From contig JAOTON010001680.1 of assembly GCA_034440635.1 (NCBI GenBank), forward strand, positions 1,802,001 to 1,866,000: DNA of 64,000 nucleotides, given 5' to 3'. The stretch is from Lepas anatifera. Taxonomy: Eukaryota > Arthropoda > Thecostraca > Lepadidae. Below the pieces are notes generated by a model. It searched no databases. It was not told the origin of the DNA and saw only the letters and a program-made list of their open reading frames with translations. Position 1 is the stretch's first letter. The number at the start of each line of letters is the position of its first letter. Position numbers and translations under genes: made by a program. Shown in pieces: positions 21,701 through 31,681 of this stretch.

Positions 21701-22947
21701 TATTACGAGGGAATCAATGTTGCGTTTTACCGGCATCTTCTAAGGCGAATAAAGAATCAAATAAAGCAGAACTGAAAAACTATAACTAGAATAATAATTC
21801 CCAGTCGAAAATACAGAGATACAAAGAGCGCGCAGAGAGGTTGCTACTTTTGTGTACTATTTAAACTTTTCTAACTCGATGACGCTGTATATGGTGAATA
21901 TTTGCGGAGGAGTAACCTGGCGAGATAATGAAATTGAAGTTGGGGCCCGGGATCGGAGCTTTTCTCCCTTCATTTGGATAAAGAATGCATATATGAGCTG
22001 GCCGGCCGGGCCTGATCTGGCGGTCTCGCTAAAACAATAGTTTTTAACCGGCAAAATATTTTTGTTGTGACATCTGACTGCGTTAGATTAAAATCCATTT
22101 GTAGTTATTCCATTTCTTTTGCCACGGAAAATAGAATTATGTATAAAATGAAGATACTAGGTGTATATTGACCTAAGGTTAGCGCCTGCATCTGTATAAT
22201 ATAATCAGTATGCTTGCCAATAGACTCGCAATGGCAATCTAAACGTAATGGTATAAAATGAAGAGCCTTCTATAGCTCTGTATCACCATTTCCGCGAAGT
22301 TACTGACCCATGCCTGCAACCTCCATAAGTAGTTCAGATACCCTCGAGGTTACGGGTCAAACTTGGCAGTACACTGGAGGCTGGCCTGAAATAGTACAAT
22401 TTGGCGAATAAAAATATTTTTAAACCGTGTATGTGAAACATAGCCATGTTCGGTAAATTTCGTTTTCCCCTGCATTGCCAAGTAGAGGTAAGACCCGAAC
22501 AAGACCCGGTCTTGATGTACAAAATCCCGTTACCACAATTTGTATTACGTTTGGGCCTTAGTGTGATATCAATATCAGATCAATAAACTTACCTTTATCA
22601 CTGGTGCAACTTGAGTATATAGAGGTGATGCCACTGACCTGGCCTGGTGACCTATCCAAATGACCCACACTTGAAATTGTGACAATTGGTAATCGATCGG
22701 TAATGGACCGTCCATAAATACTACGGATTGTTTGCTTTATCGCCCTCCCTTCCTTATGTAGTTTTTGACGTCCATCTGTAACGTTTGATAACGCTTTGCG
22801 TGACTTGGCGGCCTGTGTGCCTGCACGCAGACCCTTCGGGTGTTTGAATACCCCACTGGTCGAGGGTATGTTGACATTTTACGTGGTTTTAGAGGAATTT
22901 TGTAATTAAAATAATGAAATAAGCCACCTTGTTTTAGGTTTGGACAG
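21701..22947. other. No assignable content
   Basis: AT-rich noncoding DNA with two AGGTGATG/GACCTGG phrases near 22,625-22,660. Short frames are present, but no recognised domain or repeat. Confidence 0.5.
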
Positions 22948-23060
22948 GTATTGAATCACACGGACAAAAGAGCTTATTTTATATACTAAACTTTTGTAAC
23001 ATGCATGTTCAAAAAAGTCTAATATATCAAATAAGCTCCATTGTCCGTGTGATTCAATAC
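22948..23060. repeat. 113-bp near-perfect palindrome
   Basis: The arms run from GTATTGAATCACACGGACAA (22,948) inward to a centre at ATGCAT (23,001-23,006) and out again to TTGTCCGTGTGATTCAATAC (23,060). Only a few mismatches occur, and there is essentially no loop. Outside both arms is a directly repeated ATAAGCCAC phrase. It could be a fold-back MITE with no spacer. Confidence 0.85.
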
Positions 23061-23551
23061 AAAATAAGCCACATTTCTGCTTAAAAATTTCTACTAAGCC
23101 CAATATTTCACATGACCCTTTTTCTTTGCCAGAGGTAAAAAAATCTGCACATCGTCTGAGGTCATCATCTGGTAGCACTTCATGCTACCATTACACATTA
23201 GACCTTGTTGTTTAGTTGTGCAACTAATAAATACAAATAGAAATTAATGATATTTAGCTTAACTAGACTATTATAAGGGCCAAAAGGGCATTTGTTTTTT
23301 CTATTATTTTTAAGATATCTAAACGCATTTCACGTTTGAATTTTAATAATAACTTAAAATGAATAATACATTCGGGGACTATTGACACGTCGTGGAAATG
23401 GTTCCTCGGCCTGCTTGATCACCTCACTATCTCAGATCAATGCCCGTGATGAAGGTGAAACACTCACTTTTAAAATATTGGTTTTGCATTATCAATCGTG
23501 AGAAGCGACACATTCTGGCCTTGAGGGTAATGCACTCTCAGGCGTGTGTCG
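23061..23551. other. No assignable content
   Basis: AT-rich noncoding DNA between the palindrome and the 41-bp array. Nothing recognised. Confidence 0.5.
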
Positions 23552-24055
23552 GATGCTCAGATGATATTCTGGGATATATTTTTATTAGACACTGAATCGT
23601 TTCTGATGCTCTGGGATATTTTTCATTAGACACTGGAGCATTACGGATGCTCTGAGACATTTTGTATTTTACACTGGGGCGTTTCTGATGCCCTGAAACA
23701 TATTTTTATTAGACACTGAATAATTTCTGATGCTCTGGGATATCTTACATTAGACATTGGAGCATTACAGATGCTCTGGGACATTTTGTATAATACACTG
23801 GTGCGTTTCTGATGCTCTGAGGTATTTTGTATTAGACACTGAATCGTTTTTGATGCTCTGGGACATTTTCTGTCAGGCATTGAATCAGTTTGCTCTGAGA
23901 TATGAGATAGTGTTTATAAAACACTGGAGCATTGCGGATGCTCTGGGACATTTCTATCAGACACTGGAGCGTATCTGGTGCTCTGAAATATCTTATACCA
24001 GACACTGGAGCGTTCCGGATGCTCTGGAACATTTTGTATTCGACACTGAAGCATT
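23552..24055. repeat. Minisatellite, about 41-bp period, about 12 copies
   Basis: GATGCTCTG recurs at 23,552, 23,604, 23,646, 23,687, 23,729, 23,770, 23,811, 23,852, about 23,891, 23,937, 23,977 and 24,018. The spacing is mostly 41-42 bp, with a few of 39-52. The unit is roughly GACACTGGAGCGTTTCTGATG then CTCTGGGACATTTTGTATTA. The period is not a multiple of three, so the apparent repetitive open frames on both strands are not evidence of a protein. Confidence 0.85.
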
Positions 24056-24479
24056 TCTTGTGGATAGTTGCTCGGCAGAAGGCGTTTGTTGATAGGCTTG
24101 TTGCGGCGCTTTGCAAACTTGACTCATCCGAGTGCGCTTTTTGCCTCCCCTGCAGCTCTAATGTTGCCAAGCATAGCTCGTAGCCTGACAGCGCCGCTGG
24201 CCGTTGAGGACATTTTCGTTATTTGGCTACGTAAACACTTCCATGTCGTTCTTTGGGATTGGATTAAGACAGGTAACCTTTACTTTAGGTCTTTTATGCA
24301 GTCGTAGTGTTCAGTTGGTAGGCTAATTGTAGTGCACTGAGTTTTCTTCGCAATGTAAGATTAGGCCATTTATTATTATGTTGCTGCATTGCCATGAACT
24401 TTGATCTTCACGGAGATTTGAGCACATCCATGGGCGGTCCTTCAGCACTGACTGGGTAAAGTCTCGGGGGAGAGGGCGA

Positions 24480-24810
24480 CGGGTATATATGCCATGGAGG
24501 CATGTTAATGGCTGCACTGCAGACGGTGGCTGGGCTGGGTCAGCGCTGCACCAGCGCCGGCTATTTTTACCGCAGGCCGCCGCCCCAGAATAGTAGTGTG
24601 TTGTGCGCGGCGAGACGTTTTGGTCGGCGAGCGGCGCCGGCGCGCCCCCATCGATCGCGTCTGCTCTCCCGGCTGGCTACGGAACAGGTCCGACGCTACC
24701 TGCAAATCCGGCGCCGCCGAGGTCGGCACCGACTCAAAGCGAAGCCGTCCAGCTCCCTCTGGCTAATGCGCGTCATCTCATCTCGGCCTGCCATTATGGG
24801 CTAGCCTGCT
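24480..24810 (+). promoter_or_regulatory. Possible core promoter and GC-rich transcribed leader
   Basis: A TATA-like GGGTATATATGCC at 24,480-24,492 is followed about 30 bases later by a sharp switch to CpG-rich DNA (24,520-24,740). This resembles a TATA promoter with a GC-rich 5' exon. Frames are open on both strands (100 codons +, 74 codons -) and arginine-rich, without a recognised domain. No downstream gene confirms it, so it is only a candidate. Confidence 0.25.
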
Positions 24811-26040
24811 TAGTAAGGTTTGATCTGCGCGACGACATGTCTGGTTTCGAGCCATCGTCGTTTTCTGTCCGCCATGGTACAGTGCCCAGCATTCGAAGCT
24901 GCCACCTTTAATTCATTTAGATAATTTGGTTTCGTCTGCGCTTCGATGCTAGGAAAGATGAAGGTCAGAGGTCGGAGCCGGGCCCAGAGAGTGGCCGCTG
25001 TGCATGCCAGACTAAATACAGCCGTGTCCTCAGCATCCGCTGCTGACCAAGCATAGCTTTCCAGAAGCTTCTGAACCTGATTCCTGCTTTCTATAACATG
25101 GCAACGAGATGGTTATTTAAACTCAAAGAACTATTAAGTTATGGCAGCACCAGTGTAATGCCGCAGTCATGATTATTTTGCGTTCCTCGCCCGTTATGCT
25201 AGTGAGGTTTGGATGAGCATTTTGTAGTATCAGATGCTGCAGAAAAACTCGTTTTCATATGCTGTGTTTTTGTTCATGTAAAAAATTGTAAGTAAAGGAA
25301 AGTTACCTGTCAATATAAACATGCCACTTTCGTTTTTGTGTAATTATTATCCTCGGTCCTTCGTAAGTGCTAATTACAGGCTACCCTGCGCCCTTTTAAC
25401 TACGTTTTTTCCACTGTTTGAACAATTATTTTCGTTTTTCTTCACTGAAAGCAAGTTTGCGTCATTATTATACATTGGGCAAGCTACAATGCGCAAAAAC
25501 ACAAGAAATCCTCCTTTAAAAACGAAAAAACGTCGTCTAGAAAAAAACGCAGTTAAAACTGAAAAAAATGTCCTCAGAAATTGAAAAAGACAAAACGGTT
25601 AGATTCAAATATTTAAACTCTTTTTCGATTTTTTTCTCCTACGGATCATTATTTACGAGTGTCGGGCAACTGTTGTAATCATTACTGGAGTACAGCTACA
25701 TTACTGTTGTACATTACTGGACAGCTATTGCACTCAGAAGAGATCTATGGTATGATGGTGTTGGAGATATGATCACATGGTGGGTGCCTGGGCTTCCGCG
25801 TCCTGAGGTCATCATGTTTCAAGGGGAACTGCAAACATGTCAGGGGGCGCTGAGCATGCACAGATCTAAGTTTTATCATGAGGGGGGGGAGAGGGGAATA
25901 GTGGGATGGAGTGGGGGACTATTTGGATTAAGGGGAGCCATTTCTGAACTGCGTGACCGCTTAGGTGGTGTCAGGAAAGGGGGATGGAAACGAGCCTTTA
26001 GGAGCTCCCGGCTGGTGGTTTCATGGGGCTTAGAGCATGG
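24811..26040. other. No assignable content
   Basis: AT-rich noncoding DNA, with a G-rich stretch at 25,880-25,990. An 87-codon frame at 25,321-25,584 starts hydrophobic and ends in a lysine-rich tail, but it lies in A-rich DNA and matches nothing I know. Confidence 0.45.
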
Positions 26041-26283
26041 ACGGATCCAGGGAGCAGGAAGCATTGGCGCCCCTTGAAATGGTCACGGCTCCCACTGAAA
26101 TGTCGAAAGCGCCCACCTGAAATGTTGCTTGCCGCCCCCCGCCCCCCACCTCCAGGATACAAGTATCAACGCCCCTGCGATAGGATTTAACGCCCACTGA
26201 CAGAGTTTACCGTCCAAAAATAGCGCCCTTGGTCCGGATGGCGCCTCCCAACCATATACCCACCTCAGAAATCCTTGATCCCC
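26041..26283 (+). mobile_element. MITE with GGATCCAGGG/CCTTGATCC ends, copy 1
   Basis: It is bounded by GGATCCAGGG and CCTTGATCCCC about 240 bp apart. It contains the diagnostic order 'ttggcgcccctt', 'cctgaaatg', 'caggata(c)', 'gcgcccac(t)tga', 'gtccaaaa(g)tagcgccc', 'tggtccg'. Related copies are at 26,364-26,600, 36,926-37,200 and 62,635-62,765. No coding capacity. Confidence 0.6.
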
Positions 26284-26363
26284 CTATGGCGCAAAGTTCT
26301 GTAACTCTGTAGGCTCCTCCCCGTGAAATTTACTCATGGGCGAGGCACCCCCAGATAATGTGA

Positions 26364-26600
26364 CAGATCCTGGGTGCAGATGATAATCCAGCGGGATGTG
26401 CCTGTCGCAATCATGCCCCAGCAGGCCCTTGAAAAGGTCATTGGTACTGCTCTAAAACGATCGCTTTCCACCAACCTTACTGTCCCCCAGAACGCGAGTA
26501 TATGGGCACCCCGGTGATAAGATTGACGCCCTTGATAAAGTCGCGTTGTCCAAAACGGGCGCCCCCTCCCTACCCAAGAATGAAAGTCCTGGATCAGCCT
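26364..26600 (+). mobile_element. MITE with GATCC-type ends, copy 2 (degenerate)
   Basis: It begins AGATCCTGGGTG and ends AAAGTCCTGGATCAG. The second half retains 'gcgagtat', 'cgccc(a)cttgata', 'gtccaaaa' and 'gcgcccc' in family order, while the first half has diverged. It is tandem with copy 1. Confidence 0.5.
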
Positions 26601-27424
26601 ATGTTCGGGAGAGTGCAGTTCTGTGGGGCACCAGGTTAGTTCGCGGAAAGGTGGGATGAAAGTGAGGCACCTACCCTCTGGCATTTCCTCTGTATCTGCC
26701 CATGGTCCAGGAACAGTTCCAGGAACAGGCTTATCCCGCTGCCACGCTGCTTTTGCTGTTCATTCTATTCCCCAATAAACATCGTATTTTGACAATTTTT
26801 ATCAGAGGGGCCCAGAAAGGGTCTTGATGAGAAAGTAATCATTAAACAAAACGAAAAAATGCAAAAACAATAAAGTGGGAACATAAGAGCGCAAAAATAA
26901 AAACACTTTAAAACCAAAACGTGATTAAGCAACGAAAAATTGAACACGCAAACAAGAGCAACGTAGCTTAACGTCTACCTATTATCTGCCTCATTTACAG
27001 TACCTACTGCTGCTTAAACGCAATGACATTTGGGTAACGCATGCCATGCGACCTCGACACACCGAGTACGCGGCAACTCGTCAGATTTGCTCGGTTTTTT
27101 GTTCGTAGGGCTATTTTAGACCAGAAGCTCGATTTTGGGAAGCTTAAGGCCCTACTCCTTACAGTGCATATTATATGAAAACGCCATCATTCGTCAAATG
27201 TCCTTGCATTCCTGTCTTTATAAAACTGTAACTTCAAAACGGTTTCAAATATTTCTATTTTGCAAAATGTTCCTTAAAATAAAGATATAAGTCCATGCAT
27301 TCTGTATTTGTTTTTTAATTTGTGTGTCAAAAATGTATGTTATAGTATAGGTTACATTGAATCAGAAAACGATGATTTTCAAAAGTTGATAGGTTTTGAA
27401 ATGCTGCGGCGAGGAGCATAATCA
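26601..27424. other. No assignable content
   Basis: AT-rich noncoding DNA with short A-rich runs at 26,840-26,940. No gene or repeat ends recognised. Confidence 0.5.
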
Positions 27425-27705
27425 TAAGTTAATAAGGTGTAGGCTGGCCTGTCTCATCGAATCCGGATGTAATAAACACTTTGTATATTTTAGCACAGTT
27501 CTTCATCAGAATCATGTAGGTAATGTTACAAATTTTCAGTCATAATGTAGCCAGACCTCCAATTCGAGGTCTGGCTACATTATGACTGATAATTTGTGGC
27601 ATTACTTGCATGATTCTGATGAAGGGCTGTGCCCGAATATACAATCTAATTATTTTTTACGTCCGGATTCGAGGAGACAGGCCAGTCTACCCCTTATCAA
27701 CGTTG
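27425..27705. mobile_element. Fold-back element: about 280-bp hairpin with almost no loop
   Basis: The left arm (from about 27,430: AAGGTGTAGGCTGGCCTGTC, inward through 'cgaatccggatgtaata', 'ttcatcagaatcatg' and 'cataatgtagcc') is matched in reverse order by the right arm (out to GACAGGCCAGTCTACCCCTT, about 27,695). The centre is at 27,562, CCAGACCT/AGGTCTGG with an 8-base spacer. Part of the right arm (ATTCTGATGAAGGGCTGTGC onward) recurs at 35,826-35,913, so it is an interspersed element rather than a one-off duplication. Confidence 0.85.
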
Positions 27706-27767
27706 ATTTTCGATCCATGTATCATCTTTGATTTTCTTCATCTTCACACATTTTATAGAGCGTTTCA

Positions 27768-27977
27768 TTTTGCACCATAAACAATGACTTTTAGATGGGG
27801 ATCTCTGCTACTACGTCAGCATAAAAATTAAAATAGTATGACGCGGGGCCCCGTTTCCGGCCGGGCGACGCGAGGCGGGGAGGCGCGGGCCACACTGGAC
27901 GGTACTGCCTTTTTATTTTGCTGGTAGCGTAGTAGCAAAGATCCCACCGTAAAAATCATTGTTTACAATGCAAAATA
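27768..27977. mobile_element. Fold-back MITE with AT-rich arms and GC-rich core
   Basis: Inverted arms of about 75 bp begin CATTTTGCACCATAAACAATG (left) and end CATTGTTTACAATGCAAAATA (right) and agree through 'gctactacg' near their inner ends. The centre, 27,841-27,893, is an abrupt GC/CpG-rich block (about 50 bp) unlike either arm. The block may be a captured fragment or an inner insertion. Confidence 0.75.
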
Positions 27978-28784
27978 ATATTCCCTATAATATATGTGAA
28001 AATAAAGAAAATAGAGGATGTTGCTCTGATCGAAAATAATTTTTTCTGCTTCAATGTATTATATAACATATATTTTGAACAACAAAGATTTTCAAAAAAT
28101 ATTTGAAGGAAGGATTGATATCTTTATTTTGATTAACAGCTTGCATAATGCAAATATATGGAATCGTTTTGAGGTTATTGTACGGTTTAGACGGGAATGC
28201 AACAATATTTTTAGAATAATGACATCATCATATATCCGAAAATATGTGAGCTAGGGCCCTAATATTCTCAGATTCATGTTTCTGGTCCCCGATAACCTTG
28301 TGTGCAAAGTAACGTAAAGATCAAAGATGGTGCCGTGTAAAAACTGACACTTGGTGTATCGAGTTGGCATTGAATGAAACCATTTACCCATTTACCAACC
28401 ACTCGGCGATTTTCACACTCGCGCAGGTCGTCTGTTCTCGGATGTGAGTGCAAGAAACGAACAAGGGAAAGCTTTCAATTGTTTATTGACCCACAGGCCT
28501 AAACGGATCCTTCAGTGTGGTTTACTATATTTTCATAAAAACCAAGTCCGTGCTCAGCTTTGTGATAAGTGGTTTGTAAGGAAAACACTCGATTTCGTGT
28601 TTTTACAAGATGGAAGTTGATTGCAGAAGAAAGCAACAGCTATTCGCGCTAAAGACCAATCTTACTGTATACCCCCAAAAAGTCAGACCGGGTACCGTTT
28701 ATGCACGCTGCGTTTACCGCGTGGTAAACGCCAAGTAGTTGGTGGCGACGCAAGCGCACGTTAAGCAACAAGACAAGTCAGATT
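27978..28784. other. No assignable content
   Basis: AT-rich noncoding DNA; nothing recognised. Confidence 0.5.
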
Positions 28785-29241
28785 TCAAGGGAATATGGCA
28801 CCTCCATAACGTGATTTTAATTGAGATAGCCAATTTGTATAGCAAGTCTGAAAACCCGGTACTCAATATATCATTTGTCTAGGAACTCGAGATTTCCGTA
28901 GAAAAAAGCCAAAACCTGCCTGAAATGTACCCCTCATGTACCCTTAGCAGCATGCCACAGTTGTCATAGCTGTTGGTGTGACGACATATGCTGACGTCAC
29001 AGTGAGTATCAGCCAATCGAAGCCTTTGAAGCGTTTTGAATATGGTAGTGGTTGCCAGATAATGACACCATCCACAGGCTGATAGTTATTTCTTTTCCTA
29101 GTGGAACATTTTTAAAATCAAAATATTGAGCTTGTTGTACATTTTTCAGAGAAATCATGGACGCTTCCATGATTTTCGGCTAAAAGTATCCCTAATTACA
29201 CTAAATTCCAGGATTCCACCAAGGTGCCACATTCCCTTTAA
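28785..29241 (+). mobile_element. TTAA-type MITE, family 1, copy 3
   Basis: The left end is TCAAGGGAATATGGCACC (TTAA changed to TCAA) and the right end is GGTGCCACATTCCCTTTAA. The interior matches 4,848-5,303 closely, including the CRE octamer TGACGTCA at 28,992-28,999 and the CATATG before it. Confidence 0.8.
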
Positions 29242-29792
29242 AGGCAAGACCTGTTTTGGTGTTCTAAAAAGGTGGAACTTGAGTCCAAAGAAGCAGAAGT
29301 TAAGTCGAGAAGAAAGTTTGAAATGTTTGTTAGAGAGGTGACTCAACAGTCTCGTCGAAGTATCATTTAATATTCAGAAAAGCCACGAAAATATCCTTTG
29401 TAAAGGAGGAAATCTGAAGGTTTTCTAAAGGAGTGTAATCTGGCATCGCATCCTAGTCGGCCGGGAGTCGGAGAGGTGGCGCATTGCTGATCAGCTGGCT
29501 CGTCTGGACCCCACGCGATGCATTCAGTGGGTACGCCGCGCCCTGCCAGCCAGCTCCTGCCAATACAAATTAAGAGCACTGCATTCAGCGCTGCTGAGTG
29601 TGGTGGAGGTCTGCACAGCGTCCCCCTGAGAACCAGCCAATCGATACTTACACGGAAAGGAGCTAAAAATTTTTTTAAGTATATAAGGTACAAGTTATTG
29701 CGAGTTCGGATTTTGTGATCGAGACATCACTAAGGTCATGAATGGATTTGTCACGGAGGCCCTAGCTCCACCATCCGGACGAGCAATTCCCG
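29242..29792. other. No assignable content
   Basis: Noncoding; short frames on both strands, none recognised. Confidence 0.5.
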
Positions 29793-29985
29793 CAGTGACG
29801 GATTAATTTGAAAGCCAAATTAATGTCCTATAAAGTACAGGGACGGCCGATTCACTCAGGTCACCTTCTCACCAGTCTGGAGTGTCTCATGGGAATTGAT
29901 CCCAAGCTTTCACAGTTGCACTGTCACTGCACGGTTTTCTGAGCGGGCCGGAACTTTATGTTTTATCAACTGAGCTAGTGGCGTG
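29793..29985 (-). repeat. tRNA-derived SINE, family I, copy 2
   Basis: It is the reverse complement of the 16,143 element. Read on the minus strand it has TAGCTCAGTTGATA (A box), 'ccgctcagaaaaccgtgcagtgacagtgca', 'gaaagcttggga', 'gactggtgagaaggtgacctgag', 'cggccgtccctg' and 'ggacatta'. A CAA trinucleotide run follows outside at 30,012-30,027. Confidence 0.75.
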
Positions 29986-30027
29986 GCAATTTGCGGTCTT
30001 CATATTTTTTGTAACAACAACAACAAC

Positions 30028-30487
30028 ATGTCCGTAGCGGGCGGTGCATTTCAGGACACGCACCGGCTCCAGTCAGTGTGATCTCTCAGTGGGAGGGTCC
30101 AATCCGGCAATATTTGAATTTTTCCAACTTTGAGATATTTTCTTGGAAACTAACGTATTTTTATTTTCTCTGGTGCCCTTTTCCACTTCAACAACGTTTG
30201 GTGCATATCCGCCTCGTTTGCCGTCCACATGCGCCTCGGTGATGGTTCAGATGCGACCCGTTGATGGTTCCAGGAGTATAATGTAGCTATGTAGCAGTTT
30301 TGCATCGCATATGTGCAAATTAATAACATGAAAAAATATTTTTCAATAGTTAACGCAAAATGATAAATGTGCTTCAGATGGGCTTGGAAAAGCAAGCATG
30401 GATAGTGTTATGCTCCAAGTCTTCCGCCGTAAGCAGTCGTAAGCAGTCGTAAGCAGTGTAACTAGCAGCTGTTCTACCAACCATGGC
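30028..30487. other. No assignable content
   Basis: Noncoding. The end (30,428-30,460) has three CGTAAGCAGT copies. Confidence 0.5.
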
Positions 30488-30660
30488 AGGCTGTTTAATC
30501 AGGCGAGCCGTGCTCTGCACCAACTCTGGTAGGCTGTTTAATCAGGCAAGCCGTGCTCTGCACCAACTCTGGTAGGCTGTTTAATCAGGCGGGCCGTGCT
30601 CTGCACCAACTCTGGTAGGCTGTTTAATCGGGCGAGCCGTGCCGGATTTATTTTACGTAC
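30488..30660. repeat. 43-bp tandem repeat, 4 copies
   Basis: GGCTGTTTAATC occurs at 30,489, 30,532, 30,575 and 30,618, exactly 43 bp apart. The unit is GGCTGTTTAATCAGGCGAGC then CGTGCTCTGCACCAACTCTGGTA. Copies differ by only one to three bases, which suggests recent expansion. Confidence 0.9.
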
Positions 30661-31025
30661 CCTGGCACAGTGTGTCTTCGGGTGGGAGGGGTTTGGTTGG
30701 GGGCCGCGGTCCGTGTCCCCTAGCACGCCACAGGGTGCCTTTAGGTAGGAGGGGCTAGTTGAGGGTGCCGTGCTCGGTCCCGTGTCCCCTGGCTCGGCAC
30801 AGGGTGCCTTTAGGTAAGAAGGGCTGGTGGGGGGTAAGGTGCTGTGTGCGGCCCCCTGTCCCTGGCTCGGCACAGGGTGCCTTTAGGTAAGAAGGGCTGG
30901 TGGGGGGGGGGGGGTAAGGTGCTGTGTGCGGCCCCGTGTCCCCTGGCACGGCACAGGGTGCCTGTAGGCAGTAAGGGCTGGTTGTGGGCGCCGTGCGTGG
31001 CCCCGTGTCCCCCGGCGCCCGTTGT
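30661..31025. repeat. GC-rich minisatellite with variable 63-81 bp unit, 5 copies
   Basis: CACAGGGTGCC (first copy CACAGTGTGTC) recurs at about 30,666, 30,729, 30,798, 30,871 and 30,952. Spacing varies mainly because of a G-run in the middle of the unit. The proline-rich frames that cross it on the minus strand change frame between copies and are not credible proteins. Confidence 0.85.
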
Positions 31026-31551
31026 CCCGGATGTGTTCATTCATGGCTGTCAGTGGCGCTGGTTAGAAGCGGATACACTGAGTCGACGCCAATCCTCTGG
31101 CCAGCAAGGCTGGGCTCACACTCCGCGTGAAGCATGAACCAGAGTGGCTGCTTTTGGTCTTCATTTATTTAACCCTCAAGTAAATCTGATTGACACCGAC
31201 ACCTGGTGTGCTCCCTGCCTCACTAGTATGGCCTCAGAATGAACAAGGAAATATAATTGTCCTTTTTGCCACATCGTGAAACCTATTTCTCTTTTATTGA
31301 TTTTGAGTAATCGGATCTTCATCGAAGTGAAGTCAGTGGTGTGAACTGTATTCTATAATGGCATTAAAAAATAATATCACTTTTCAGCATCAGCATACAC
31401 TTCCACTGCTGCCCGAGCCTGCTTTTGTTTACGTCTGACCGAACTGAGAGGTAATTTAAATGGTGGGAGGCAGTCGCCAAATCGTTCGCGTAGCAGAACC
31501 CCTGGCCCTTCGCCCTATGCTTATCATTTTAAGGGCGAAAATAACGTGTGT
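31026..31551. other. No assignable content
   Basis: Noncoding; nothing recognised. Confidence 0.5.
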
Positions 31552-31566
31552 GTGAGAGACAGAGAG

Positions 31567-31602
<36 letters not shown>

Positions 31603-31618
31603 GAGGGAGAGGGTAGGG

Positions 31619-31678
<60 letters not shown>
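31552..31678. repeat. (GA)n microsatellite
   Basis: A nearly pure GA/CT run, interrupted by a short GGGAGGGAGAGGGTAGGGG segment at about 31,600-31,620. Confidence 0.98.

Positions 31679-31681
<3 letters not shown>

Noticed and set aside
23552..24055. CRISPR array
   Set aside because: It has a regular repeat spacing, but the whole unit is repetitive with no unique spacers, and the DNA is animal.
30538..31040. Proline-rich 'SPSYLKAPC' repetitive minus-strand frames
   Set aside because: The unit length is not a multiple of three and the peptide hops between frames, so this is a translated minisatellite rather than a gene.
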